Below, piece by piece: positions 16,745-24,896 of a DNA stretch of 64,000 nucleotides. The translations under genes and the position numbers were made by a program. The notes under the pieces were generated by a model that made no database searches, was not told where the DNA came from, and saw only the letters and a program-made list of their open reading frames with translations. Source of the stretch: Roseibium aggregatum IAM 12614 (lineage in GTDB: Bacteria; Pseudomonadota; Alphaproteobacteria; Rhizobiales; Stappiaceae); assembly GCF_000168975.1 (NCBI RefSeq), contig NZ_AAUW01000020.1, forward strand, positions 90,165 to 154,164, written 5' to 3'. Position 1 is the stretch's first letter. Every line of letters starts with the position of its first letter.

Positions 16745-16763
16745 GGAAACTTCAGCCCTGCAC

Positions 16764-17222
16764 CTACTCCCTGGTGCTGTTCCAGCTGTTGAGGGACGCC
16801 AGAAGGCGTTCCAGAGACGGCTTGATCCTGTCCGCATCCGCCTGGTTCAATGCCGAAAGCAGGGTTCTTTCGTGCTCCATTGCTTCTTCGACCACATCTG
16901 AGCTCAGTTTCTGCCCGGCATCCGTCAGATGGACGCGAACACGGCGGCCGTCGCCCTCGTCGCTTTTGCGAACCACCAGACCACGCTTTTCCATCTGGTC
17001 GACAATGCGCGTCATTCTGGATTGTTCCATCAGTGAGTATCGCGCCAGCTGCGTGATCATCAGTCCGTCCTGATCGTAAAGGCAGGCGAGGACGCGCCAT
17101 TCCGGAACGCGCAGGCCCAACTCGCGGACACGAATGTGAAACTGGTGGCTGGCCGCTTCGCTCGACGCCGCCAGCAGGTACAGCAGATAAGAAGAAACGA
17201 ATTTTCCCGGCGTCTGGGTCAA
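16764..17222 (-). CDS. MarR-family regulator, divergent from the Rieske/CoA-ligase operon
   Basis: A 152-residue winged-helix regulator. The recognition region reads MITQLARYSLMEQSRMTRIVDQMEKRGLV and the wing contains DGRRVRVHLTDAG, both diagnostic of MarR proteins. It is transcribed away from the catabolic operon that starts at 17345. Divergent MarR genes commonly repress the adjacent operon and are released by an aromatic acid; MarR proteins control auxin-degradation loci in several proteobacteria. A 16-bp palindrome lies in the shared 122-base gap. Control of that operon and an indole acid as effector are inferences. Confidence 0.88.
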   Translation of the reverse strand: MTQTPGKFVSSYLLYLLAASSEAASHQFHIRVRELGLRVPEWRVLACLYDQDGLMITQLARYSLMEQSRMTRIVDQMEKRGLVVRKSDEGDGRRVRVHLTDAGQKLSSDVVEEAMEHERTLLSALNQADADRIKPSLERLLASLNSWNSTRE

Positions 17223-17293
17223 AACCCTCCCCCCAATTATGTACCTCTTTTGAAGCTGTCCTTTATCCCGGACCGACCGGGAAAAAAAGAGGC

Positions 17294-17323
17294 TTGACTC
17301 ATATTATATGAAATTTCATATTT
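17294..17323 (+). promoter_or_regulatory. Promoter with MarR-type palindromic operator in its spacer
   Basis: A perfect 16-bp palindrome, ATATGAAATTTCATAT, lies at 17306-17321. It sits behind a -35-like TTGACT (17294-17299) and overlaps the -10-like CATATT at 17317-17322 (17-base spacing). A dimer bound there would block polymerase for the operon starting at 17345. The ribosome site AGGAGGAGG is at 17328-17336. Confidence 0.6.
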
Positions 17324-17344
17324 TTACAGGAGGAGGCAGTACAG

Positions 17345-18277
17345 GTGAATCTTGTTCTTCAAAGTGTGGAACCGGAAACCGATCAGATTCGTGTTTTCAG
17401 GTTTCGGGCGGAAGCGGGCGCGCCGTTGCCCGGCTATGAGCCAGGCGCTCACATAAAATTCGATCTCGGTTCTCTGGGGGAACGCGAGTATTCGCTGATC
17501 GACTGGCCGGAGCCGGATGAGCTCTATACCGTGGCTGTGCAGCGGGAAGACGATGGCCAGGGCGGCTCCAAGGCCATGCATGCCTTGACCGCAGGCCAAT
17601 CGATCTCCGTCAGCGAACCGAAAAACGACTTCCCACTTGCAGAAGATGTCCCGCACGTCCTGCTTTTGGCAGGCGGCATCGGCATCACGCCGCTGATCTC
17701 CATGGCAACGCGCTTGAAAGCGACAGATCGTTCTTTCGAGCTGCATTATTCTGCCCGCACGGCATCCCGGATGGGCTTTGCCGACAAGCTGACAGCAGCC
17801 TTTGGCGACAGCGCCCATTTTTATTTTGACGACACCGCCCCTCTCGACCTGGCCGCTCTGATGAAAGCGCAGCCTTCCGGAACGCATCTTTACATCTGCG
17901 GCCCCAAGGGAATGATCGATGCCGCACGCACGGCCGCAGCCGATGCGGGGCTTCCGGAAGATGCCATTCACATTGAACTCTTCAGTGCACCGCAGGCGCA
18001 TTCCGGCGACGCGGCCTTCGAAGTGGAGGTTCACAGTACGGGACAAGTTGTGACCGTTGCCCCGGACCAGAGCATCATCCAGGCATTGGAGGATGCCGGC
18101 ATCGACGTGATGTATGACTGTCAGCGCGGCGACTGCGGCATCTGTCAGACGGATGTGATCAGCGGTACGCCCGATCACCGCGACGTCGTGCTGTCGGATG
18201 CCGAAAAGGCATCGGGAAAGGTCATGCAGATTTGTGTCAGCCGCGCGAAATCCGCGCGGCTTGTCCTCGACCTATAA
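17345..18277 (+). CDS. Phthalate-type oxygenase reductase (FMN/NAD plus C-terminal 2Fe-2S)
   Basis: A 310-residue flavoprotein that passes electrons from NAD(P)H to a Rieske oxygenase. It has a flavin-binding barrel with REYSLIDWPE, a nucleotide domain with GGIGITPLISMA and the CGPKGM loop, and a C-terminal plant-type 2Fe-2S domain with ligands in CQRGDCGIC and a later Cys. This order (flavin, NAD, then ferredoxin) is that of phthalate dioxygenase reductase and VanB. Start is GTG 17345 after AGGAGGAGG. It is the first gene of the operon and precedes the oxygenase alpha subunit by 27 bases, so the partner is evident. Confidence 0.92.
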   Translation: MNLVLQSVEPETDQIRVFRFRAEAGAPLPGYEPGAHIKFDLGSLGEREYSLIDWPEPDELYTVAVQREDDGQGGSKAMHALTAGQSISVSEPKNDFPLAEDVPHVLLLAGGIGITPLISMATRLKATDRSFELHYSARTASRMGFADKLTAAFGDSAHFYFDDTAPLDLAALMKAQPSGTHLYICGPKGMIDAARTAAADAGLPEDAIHIELFSAPQAHSGDAAFEVEVHSTGQVVTVAPDQSIIQALEDAGIDVMYDCQRGDCGICQTDVISGTPDHRDVVLSDAEKASGKVMQICVSRAKSARLVLDL

Positions 18278-18304
18278 GGTTTCGCATTCCAGGGAGGAGC
18301 CAGC

Positions 18305-19615
18305 ATGCGAACGGCCAGCCAGATCGCCGCTCTGTTTACAGGGCCACAGGTCCATCGGGACGTCTACACGTGCCCGGGAATCTACAAGCTGGAAATGCAG
18401 CACCTGTTCGCAAACACCTGGGTGTTTGTCGGTCATGAAAGCCAGACCCCGAACAAGGGCGACTATTTCACCACGCAGATCGGCGACCAGCCGGTCATCC
18501 AGGTGCGCCACTCGGACGGTGAGATCTACGTTCTTTACAATCGCTGCCCGCACAAGGGCACGAAGATCGCCATCGACCGGGAAGGCAATACGGGCAAGTT
18601 CTTCCGATGTCCCTATCACGCCTGGTCGTTCAAGACGGACGGCTGCCTGCTCGCGATCCCCCTGAAGAAGGGCTATGAGAACACCGGTTTCGAAGACACC
18701 GAGAATGCCAAGGGCATGACAGCCGTCGGGGCGGTCCGCAACTATCGCGGTTTCGTCTTTGCCCGCCTGGCTGCCGAAGGCATCGGCTTTGAAGACTATT
18801 TCGGCGACAGCCTCAGCTCCATCGACAACATGGTCGACCGGTCCCCGGAAGGGCGCCTGGAAATCGCCGGTCCGCCGCTGCGCTACATGCACAAGTGCAA
18901 TTGGAAGATGCTGGTCGAAAACCAGACCGACACCTGCCACCCGATGGTTGCCCACGAAAGTTCCGCCGGAACGGCAGTAAACATCTGGAAAGAGATGGGC
19001 AATCCGGAACCGCGCCCGCCCGCGATGGAAATCATCGCGCCGTTCATGTCGCCCTACGAGTTTTTTGAGAACATGGGCATCCGCACCTGGCCGAACGGCC
19101 ACGGGCATACGGGCGTCCATCATTCGATCCATTCCGACTATTCCGCGATACCGGGCTATTTCGAGGCTCTGAGCGAGACGCATGGCAAAGAGCGCGCGAA
19201 GGAAATTCTCGGCGAAAACCGGCACAACACGGTCTATTTCCCGAACATCATGATCAAGGGTCCTATCCAGCAATTGCGGAACTTCATTCCGCTGGGGCCC
19301 GACAGGACGCTGGTCGAAAGCTACATCTACCGGCTGGTCGGAGCGCCGGACGAACTCCTGGCGCGCACCGCCATGTACAACCGGATGATCAACGCACCGA
19401 CGTCGATGGTCGGGCACGACGATCTGGAGATGTACGAACGCGCCCAGGAAGGCCTCATGTCGAACGGCATGGAATGGGTGAACATTCAGCGCCTGAGAAC
19501 CGGCGAGGAAGATTTCACCGAGGAGGCCGTGGAAAACGGCACCACGGAACGGCAGATGCGCAACCAGTTCGATGCCTGGGTGAAATTCATGACAGCGACG
19601 ATGGAGAAGGCGTGA
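18305..19615 (+). CDS. Rieske ring-hydroxylating oxygenase, alpha subunit
   Basis: A 436-residue catalytic subunit. The Rieske 2Fe-2S ligands lie in CPHKGTKI and CPYHAWS, spaced as in all ring-hydroxylating dioxygenases. The mononuclear iron site is in ENQTDTCHPMVAH, with two His ligands; a third acidic ligand should lie near the C-terminus. The ribosome site GGGAGGAG precedes ATG 18305. The next gene encodes the beta subunit and overlaps by one base. Its neighbours (CoA ligase, thiolase-like protein, isatin-hydrolase-like protein) suggest an indole acid as substrate, as for the Rieske enzymes of iad auxin loci. Benzoate- or anthranilate-type oxygenases are alternatives. Confidence 0.92.
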   Translation: MRTASQIAALFTGPQVHRDVYTCPGIYKLEMQHLFANTWVFVGHESQTPNKGDYFTTQIGDQPVIQVRHSDGEIYVLYNRCPHKGTKIAIDREGNTGKFFRCPYHAWSFKTDGCLLAIPLKKGYENTGFEDTENAKGMTAVGAVRNYRGFVFARLAAEGIGFEDYFGDSLSSIDNMVDRSPEGRLEIAGPPLRYMHKCNWKMLVENQTDTCHPMVAHESSAGTAVNIWKEMGNPEPRPPAMEIIAPFMSPYEFFENMGIRTWPNGHGHTGVHHSIHSDYSAIPGYFEALSETHGKERAKEILGENRHNTVYFPNIMIKGPIQQLRNFIPLGPDRTLVESYIYRLVGAPDELLARTAMYNRMINAPTSMVGHDDLEMYERAQEGLMSNGMEWVNIQRLRTGEEDFTEEAVENGTTERQMRNQFDAWVKFMTATMEKA

Positions 19616-20088
19616 TGGCAATTTCCAGAGAAGAGGTCATCGACTTCATCTATGACGAAGCAAGAATGCTGGACGAGGGGCGCTACAGCGAATGGCTGGC
19701 GCTGTGGCTGGAGGACGGCCACTACTGGATGCCGCTCGACTACAAGCAGACCGATCCGCATCTCGTGACGTCCCTGCTTTACGAAGACATGTTCATGCTG
19801 CGCTTGCGCGTGGAACGACTGAACGGGGCGAGAACCTTCAGCCAGAAGCCCAAGAGCCGTTGCCATCATGTCATCCAGCGGCCCTTCATCGACGAAATGG
19901 ACGGGGATCGGATCGTCACCAACACATCCATGCATTACGTCGAAACACGCCTCGACGAACAGTTCCTGCTGGCGCTAACGGCCACGCACGAACTGAGGGT
20001 AGTCGACGGCGCGCTCAGGATCGCCAACAAGCGGGTCGATATCCTCAATTGTGACGCCGCTTTCGGCAATATTCAGTTGCTGCCATGA
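19615..20088 (+). CDS. Rieske ring-hydroxylating oxygenase, beta subunit
   Basis: A 157-residue small subunit of the NTF2-like fold that builds the hexamer with the alpha subunit. Typical features are FIYDEARMLDEGRYSEWLALWLEDGHYWMP near the N-terminus (shown in part: LDEGRYSEWLALW) and RVDILNCD at the end. ATG 19615 overlaps the alpha stop by one base, and the stop overlaps the next start by four, so three genes are translationally coupled. It has no catalytic residues of its own. Confidence 0.9.
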   Translation: MAISREEVIDFIYDEARMLDEGRYSEWLALWLEDGHYWMPLDYKQTDPHLVTSLLYEDMFMLRLRVERLNGARTFSQKPKSRCHHVIQRPFIDEMDGDRIVTNTSMHYVETRLDEQFLLALTATHELRVVDGALRIANKRVDILNCDAAFGNIQLLP

Positions 20089-21698
20089 CCGCGACACTAC
20101 CTGACACAGTCTATGCCGCCTTCGCTGCCACTGCGGAGAGATATCCGGATCGGCCGTTTCTGAACGTTCTGCCCGGGACTTCTGACATCTACGGCATCCC
20201 GGCCGGGGAAATGACTTATGGCGCCGCGCGCCAAGAGGTCGACACGCTCGCACGGGATCTGGCAGAGGCCGGCTATGGTGCGGGCATGCGCGTTGCCCTG
20301 CTTCTGGAGAACCGGCCAACGTTCTTCCTTCACTGGCTCGCGGTGAACCGGGTCGGCGGGTCGGTGGTGCCTATCAACCCGGATCTGAGGGCCGCGGAGC
20401 TGGAATATCTCATCGGTCATTCCGAACCGGCACTGATCGTTTCGATTGCGGACCGCAAGACGGAGCTTGAGACCGCTGTCGCCGCTGCCGGGATCGATGC
20501 GGCTGTGATTGCTCCCGGAGAGCCAATCCCCCGACCACTGGATGAAGCGGTGACCGCCCGGCCGCTGGAGGGCGAAGCCCGCGAGGCTGCCATCCTTTAT
20601 ACCTCGGGCACCACCGGCAAACCGAAGGGTTGCGTGCTGCCCAATACCTATTTCCTGCTCGCCGGGCGCTGGTATGCCGACGTCGGCGGACTGGCAACGC
20701 TGACGGAAGAGGGCGAACGCATGATCACGCCCCTGCCCGTCTTTCACATGAACGCCATGGCGTATTCCCTCATGGCCATGGTCACGGTTGGCGGGTGTCT
20801 TACCGTTCTGGATCGCTTCCATCCGCGTGCCTGGTGGCAAGATGTTGCCGCATCCCGGGCCACCTGCCTGCACTATCTGGGCGTCATGCCGTCCATGCTG
20901 ATGGGGTTTGATCCCTCTCCCGCAGAGCGCGCGCATCAGGTGCGTTTCGGCTTTGGCGCAGGCGTCGATCCGAAGCTGCAGATTGCCTTTGAGGACCGCT
21001 TCGGCTTCCCCCTGGTCGAAGCCTGGGCGATGACGGAGACCGGCGCCGGCGCCGTGATTGCAGCCTCTGGCGAAGATCGGCTGGTGGCTCAGGCAAGCAT
21101 CGGCAAGCCGAGCACGGGCGTCGAATGCCGGATTGTCGACGAGAATGGCAAGGAGGCGGTTCAGGGGGAACTGCTGGTGCGCCATGCGGGGCCGGATCCG
21201 CGCTACGGCTTCTTTTCGGAATACTACAAGGACGCGGCTGCAACGGATGAGGCCTGGAAAGGCGGCTGGTTCCACACCGGCGACATCGTCCGCCAGGGCA
21301 AAGACGGCAACCTGTTTTTTGTCGACCGCAAGAAAAACGTCATCCGGCGGTCGGGCGAGAATATTGCAGCCGTTGAGGTGGAATCGATCCTGATGCGTCA
21401 TCCGGACATCGATGCCGCCGGCATCGCGCCTGTTCCCGACCCTGTTCGCGGCGATGAGGTGTTTGCCTGCCTGAAAGTGAAGAACCCGAGCCGAGAAAAG
21501 GCCGAGGCGATCACACGCTGGTGCCTGGAGCAGATGGCCTATTACAAGGCGCCGGGCTACATCGCCTTTGTAGACAAGCTGCCGTTGACGCCGACACAGA
21601 AGATCCAGCGGGCCGCCCTGAAGGAATTGGCCCTGCAGCTTCTGGACGATCCCGATACAATCGCCACCGGACACATGAAAAAGCGACAGGCCAGTTGA
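20085..21698 (+). CDS. AMP-forming acyl-CoA ligase
   Basis: A 537-residue ANL-superfamily enzyme that activates a carboxylic acid to its CoA thioester via an acyl-adenylate. The P-loop signature YTSGTTGKPKG lies near residue 176; AWAMTETGAG is the A5 motif, WFHTGDI and DRKKNVIRRSGENI the A7/A8 region, and the catalytic Lys is in LTPTQKIQR near the C-terminus. It resembles the crotonobetaine/carnitine ligase group, but the substrate is not set by sequence. Coupling to the Rieske oxygenase upstream and the thiolase-like gene downstream suggests that the oxygenase product, possibly dioxindole-3-acetate, is the acid activated. Confidence 0.92.
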   Translation: MTATLPDTVYAAFAATAERYPDRPFLNVLPGTSDIYGIPAGEMTYGAARQEVDTLARDLAEAGYGAGMRVALLLENRPTFFLHWLAVNRVGGSVVPINPDLRAAELEYLIGHSEPALIVSIADRKTELETAVAAAGIDAAVIAPGEPIPRPLDEAVTARPLEGEAREAAILYTSGTTGKPKGCVLPNTYFLLAGRWYADVGGLATLTEEGERMITPLPVFHMNAMAYSLMAMVTVGGCLTVLDRFHPRAWWQDVAASRATCLHYLGVMPSMLMGFDPSPAERAHQVRFGFGAGVDPKLQIAFEDRFGFPLVEAWAMTETGAGAVIAASGEDRLVAQASIGKPSTGVECRIVDENGKEAVQGELLVRHAGPDPRYGFFSEYYKDAAATDEAWKGGWFHTGDIVRQGKDGNLFFVDRKKNVIRRSGENIAAVEVESILMRHPDIDAAGIAPVPDPVRGDEVFACLKVKNPSREKAEAITRWCLEQMAYYKAPGYIAFVDKLPLTPTQKIQRAALKELALQLLDDPDTIATGHMKKRQAS

Positions 21699-22873
21699 TG
21701 GGGAAACGTCAGAGCTATGAGGGGGTTGCGGTCACCGCACCGGTTTCAGTTCCCTACCAGCGATATTCCATCGAGACAGCCCATTGGTGGATCGCAAGCG
21801 CGCTGCGTGGATCCCTTCAGGCCGCAGGTTTGAGACCGGCGGACATCGACGGGTTTTCGGTCGCCAGTTTCACCCTGTTTCCGGACACGGCCGTCGGGCT
21901 GACCCAGCATCTGGGTCTCTGCCCCAGGTGGCTGGAAAACATTCCGATGGGCGGCGCCAGTGGCGTGATCGCCCTGCGCCGCGCCGCGCGCGCGGTGCAG
22001 GCGGGCGATGCCGACATCGTGGCCTGCGTTGCCGGCGACACCAACCACATCGACAGCTTCAGAAATCTGCTGTCGAGCTTTTCCCGCTTTGCCCAGGACG
22101 CTTCCTACCCCTACGGCTTTGGCGGCCCCAATGCTAATTTCGCACTTCTGACCGACCGCTACATGCAGGAATATGGCGCAACACGCGAGGATTTCGGCAT
22201 GATCTGTGTGGCGCAGCGCGACAACGCCCTGCGCAATCCGAACGCGTTGATGAAGAAGCCGCTGACGCTCGAGCAATATCTCGAAGCCCGCCCGATCGCC
22301 GATCCGATTGCCCTGTTCGACTGTGTCATGCCTTGCGCCGGGTCCGAGTGCTTTCTCGTCATGTCCGTTGAAGAGGCGCAGCGGCGGAACCTGCCTTATG
22401 CGGTGATTGGCGGCACGATCGAACGTCACAATGCCCATGCCCAGGATCCCGTGCAGTTGCGCGGGGGCTGGACGCTCGACGTGGAAGAACTTTACGCCAT
22501 GGCGGACTGCACGCCGGACGACATCGATCTCCTGCAGACCTATGACGATTATCCCGTGATTTCGATGATGCAGATCGAGGATCTCGGTTTCTGCGACAAG
22601 GGCGGCGCTCCCGATTTCGTCAGGAACCGCGACCTGACGATTACCGGAGATTTTCCGCACAACACATCCGGCGGACAACTGTCTGCCGGTCAGGCTGGCG
22701 CTGCGGGCGGGTTCATCGGCCTTGTGGAAGCGCTTCGCCAGGTTCTGGGCAGTGCCGGAGGCACGCAGGTGGCAGACGCGACGACCGCGATGGTCTCCGG
22801 CTTCGGCATGATCAATTACGACCGTGGTATCTGTACGAGCGCGGCCATTGTGAAAACAGGGAGCCCGGCATGA
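21698..22873 (+). CDS. Thiolase-like protein of the SCP-x/Ltp2 type without thiolase catalytic residues
   Basis: A 391-residue protein with the thiolase fold. The N-terminal half ends with a nucleophile-elbow region reading PMGGASGV at ~84-90, where true thiolases have Cys in place of Gly86. The C-terminal GHP motif is replaced by GQA (Gln332) in SAGQAGAAGG. Loss of both residues is typical of Ltp2-like proteins. With a DUF35 partner these act as retro-aldolases on beta-hydroxyacyl-CoA, as in steroid side-chain removal by Ltp2-ChsH2. The next gene does encode a DUF35 protein and overlaps by four bases. The assignment as aldolase is inference by family and context. Confidence 0.85.
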   Translation: MGKRQSYEGVAVTAPVSVPYQRYSIETAHWWIASALRGSLQAAGLRPADIDGFSVASFTLFPDTAVGLTQHLGLCPRWLENIPMGGASGVIALRRAARAVQAGDADIVACVAGDTNHIDSFRNLLSSFSRFAQDASYPYGFGGPNANFALLTDRYMQEYGATREDFGMICVAQRDNALRNPNALMKKPLTLEQYLEARPIADPIALFDCVMPCAGSECFLVMSVEEAQRRNLPYAVIGGTIERHNAHAQDPVQLRGGWTLDVEELYAMADCTPDDIDLLQTYDDYPVISMMQIEDLGFCDKGGAPDFVRNRDLTITGDFPHNTSGGQLSAGQAGAAGGFIGLVEALRQVLGSAGGTQVADATTAMVSGFGMINYDRGICTSAAIVKTGSPA

Positions 22874-24126
22874 GCTCACCGCTTTCCCCTCCCCTCAAGA
22901 AAGATCCGCAAAAGCGCACGCAGTCCCCGCTACGTCCCCCGGAGGCCCGATCCCGCGCGGCACTTGGTCTTACGGCGGCAGCAGCGGAGGGTCGCTTCGC
23001 GCTGCAGGTCTGTGACGACTGCGGCACCGTGCAATATCCGCCCCGGGACGTTTGCGGAAGCTGTTTGTCGGCCGCACTGGAATGGCAGGACATCTCGCCG
23101 GCGGGCACTCTGCTGGCGGAGACGCGGATCCGCACGTCGATCAATCTATACTTCCGGGAACGCACGCCCTGGCGCATGGGGTCGGTACAACTGGAGGCCG
23201 GCCCCGTGGTCCTGTGCCATGTGCATGGTGACTGCGAGCGCGGCGGGGCAGTCACCCTTCTCAACCGTCTGGACGCGTCGGGCCAGGGCGTTTTGCTGGC
23301 AGTGCCCAAGGACAGGACAAGCAATATGGAAGACGATCCGCAAATGCGTGCCCTTTCAGCCGCCCCGAAACACAGGCGTATCCTGATCACGGACCTGCGA
23401 AACCCGAACACGCCGGCTCTGGTATCCGCGCTGCTGGAGGCGGGAGCCTCAACCATCTTTGTCGGCGAGGCCGAAAGCTGGCGCCCACATGCCAACCGCG
23501 ATCTGATTTCCGGATTGGAAAAGGTCAGCGTGCTGCCGCTCGACGTGACGGACACGTCTTCGGTGCAACGGCTGGCCGGGGAAATCGGCGGCAAGACGGA
23601 CATTCTGGTCAACAACGCCCGGTTCCTCAGGCCGGGCGGCGTTCTGGCAAGAGGCGACACCGCCTTTGCGCGCGAGGAAATGGAGACCAACTATCTCGGT
23701 CTGATGCGCCTTGCCCAGGCCTTCGGGCCGGGCATGTGCACCCGCACCAACGATGGCGTCAATTCGGCGGTGGCCTGGGTGAATGTCCTTTCCGTCTTTG
23801 CCCTGTCCAACACACCGGATTTCGGCTGCTTTTCCGCCTCCAACGCGGCGGCCTATTCGCTGTGTCAGTCCCTGCGCGGCGAATTCCGCGCCTCGGGCCT
23901 GCGCGTCATGACCGTCTTCACCGGGCCGGATGACGATGACTGGACCCAGCCGGTACCGCCGCCCAAGGTCACCTCCAAGGCACTGGCAAAGGCGATCGTC
24001 TCAGGGCTGCAGCAAGGTCTTGAAGACGTGTGGTGCGGCGATGTTGCCATGGAGATCCGCGAGCGTTGGCGGCGGGACCCGAAGGTGCTGGAACGTGAAC
24101 TCACGCAAGGGGGAGAAGGCGCATGA
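22870..24126 (+). CDS. DUF35 (zinc ribbon plus OB-fold) protein fused to a degenerate SDR domain
   Basis: A 418-residue two-domain protein. Residues ~40-150 form a DUF35/ChsH2-like module with a zinc ribbon (C48, C51, C62, C65) and an OB fold. From ~165 to the end is a short-chain dehydrogenase domain (VNNARF, NYLGLMRLAQAF). This domain lacks the glycine-rich cofactor motif (ILITDLRNPN at its start). Its active-site Tyr and Lys are replaced by Phe321 and Asn325, while Ser308 remains. It is probably enzymatically dead and may be structural. DUF35 partners are needed by Ltp2-type aldolases, and this gene overlaps both neighbours. I know no described protein with this fusion. Confidence 0.85.
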   Translation: MSSPLSPPLKKDPQKRTQSPLRPPEARSRAALGLTAAAAEGRFALQVCDDCGTVQYPPRDVCGSCLSAALEWQDISPAGTLLAETRIRTSINLYFRERTPWRMGSVQLEAGPVVLCHVHGDCERGGAVTLLNRLDASGQGVLLAVPKDRTSNMEDDPQMRALSAAPKHRRILITDLRNPNTPALVSALLEAGASTIFVGEAESWRPHANRDLISGLEKVSVLPLDVTDTSSVQRLAGEIGGKTDILVNNARFLRPGGVLARGDTAFAREEMETNYLGLMRLAQAFGPGMCTRTNDGVNSAVAWVNVLSVFALSNTPDFGCFSASNAAAYSLCQSLRGEFRASGLRVMTVFTGPDDDDWTQPVPPPKVTSKALAKAIVSGLQQGLEDVWCGDVAMEIRERWRRDPKVLERELTQGGEGA

Positions 24127-24896
24127 GCAGTCTGAACCAGCTGGTCTCCGGCCTTGCCTCCGGAGCCGTCAGGATTGTGGATCTGACCCACACGCTCGAT
24201 CCGGACTTTCCGGTGATCGTGCTGCCGCCCGAGTTCGGTCAGTGTGCACGTTTCCGGATGGAGGAAATCAGCGCCTACGATCATCGTGGCCCGGCATGGA
24301 AATGGCACAACATTTCCATGAGCGAACACACAGGCACTCATTTCGATGCGCCCTCCCACTGGATTTCCGGCAAGGACGTGCCGAACGGCTCGGTTGACGA
24401 AATCCCGGCAGAGGCTTTTGTAGGTCCCGTGGTTGTCATCGATTGTTCGAAGGGCGCCGCAGAAAACGACGACTTCGAACTGACACCGGAGATCATCGCG
24501 GGCTGGGAAAGTGAGCATGGCCGCATTCCGGAAGATGCCTGGGTGCTGATGCGTACCGACTGGTCCAAGCGCAGAGGCGCCGACTACCTGAACATGCGCG
24601 CGGACGGGCCGCATTCGCCCGGACCGACGCCGGAGGCCATCCGCTTCCTGATAGAAGAGCGGAACATCCGGGGCTTCGGCACAGAGACGGTCGGAACGGA
24701 TGCAGGCCAGGGCGCACATTATGTTCCGCCCTACCCCGCTCACTACTTACTCCATGGCGCAGGAAAATACGGTCTGCAATGTCTGGCCAATCTGGATCAG
24801 CTGCCCGCGACAGGCGCCGTGCTGATCGCAGCCCCCCTTAAAATCAAGAATGGAACCGGCAGCCCGCTTCGGGTTCTGGCGATGGTGACGGAATGA
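24123..24896 (+). CDS. Cyclase-family metal hydrolase, isatin-hydrolase-like
   Basis: A 257-residue enzyme of the cyclase/kynurenine-formamidase family. The metal-binding signature is HTGTHFDAPSHW at ~62-73, with RIVDLTHTL at the N-terminus and ETVGTDAG further on. Long segments such as EISAYDHRGPAWKW and QLPATGAVLIAAPL resemble my memory of Labrenzia aggregata isatin hydrolase, which opens isatin to isatinate with Mn(II). That function fits a pathway in which IAA is cut to isatin and then anthranilate. Kynurenine formamidase or another lactam/lactone hydrolase is possible. Starts and stops overlap both neighbouring genes by four bases. Confidence 0.8.
   Translation: MSSLNQLVSGLASGAVRIVDLTHTLDPDFPVIVLPPEFGQCARFRMEEISAYDHRGPAWKWHNISMSEHTGTHFDAPSHWISGKDVPNGSVDEIPAEAFVGPVVVIDCSKGAAENDDFELTPEIIAGWESEHGRIPEDAWVLMRTDWSKRRGADYLNMRADGPHSPGPTPEAIRFLIEERNIRGFGTETVGTDAGQGAHYVPPYPAHYLLHGAGKYGLQCLANLDQLPATGAVLIAAPLKIKNGTGSPLRVLAMVTE

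Noticed and set aside
18272..21674. Long minus-strand frames opposite the Rieske alpha and acyl-CoA ligase genes
   Set aside because: Both lie fully within genes with clear active-site motifs and look like GC-rich shadows.
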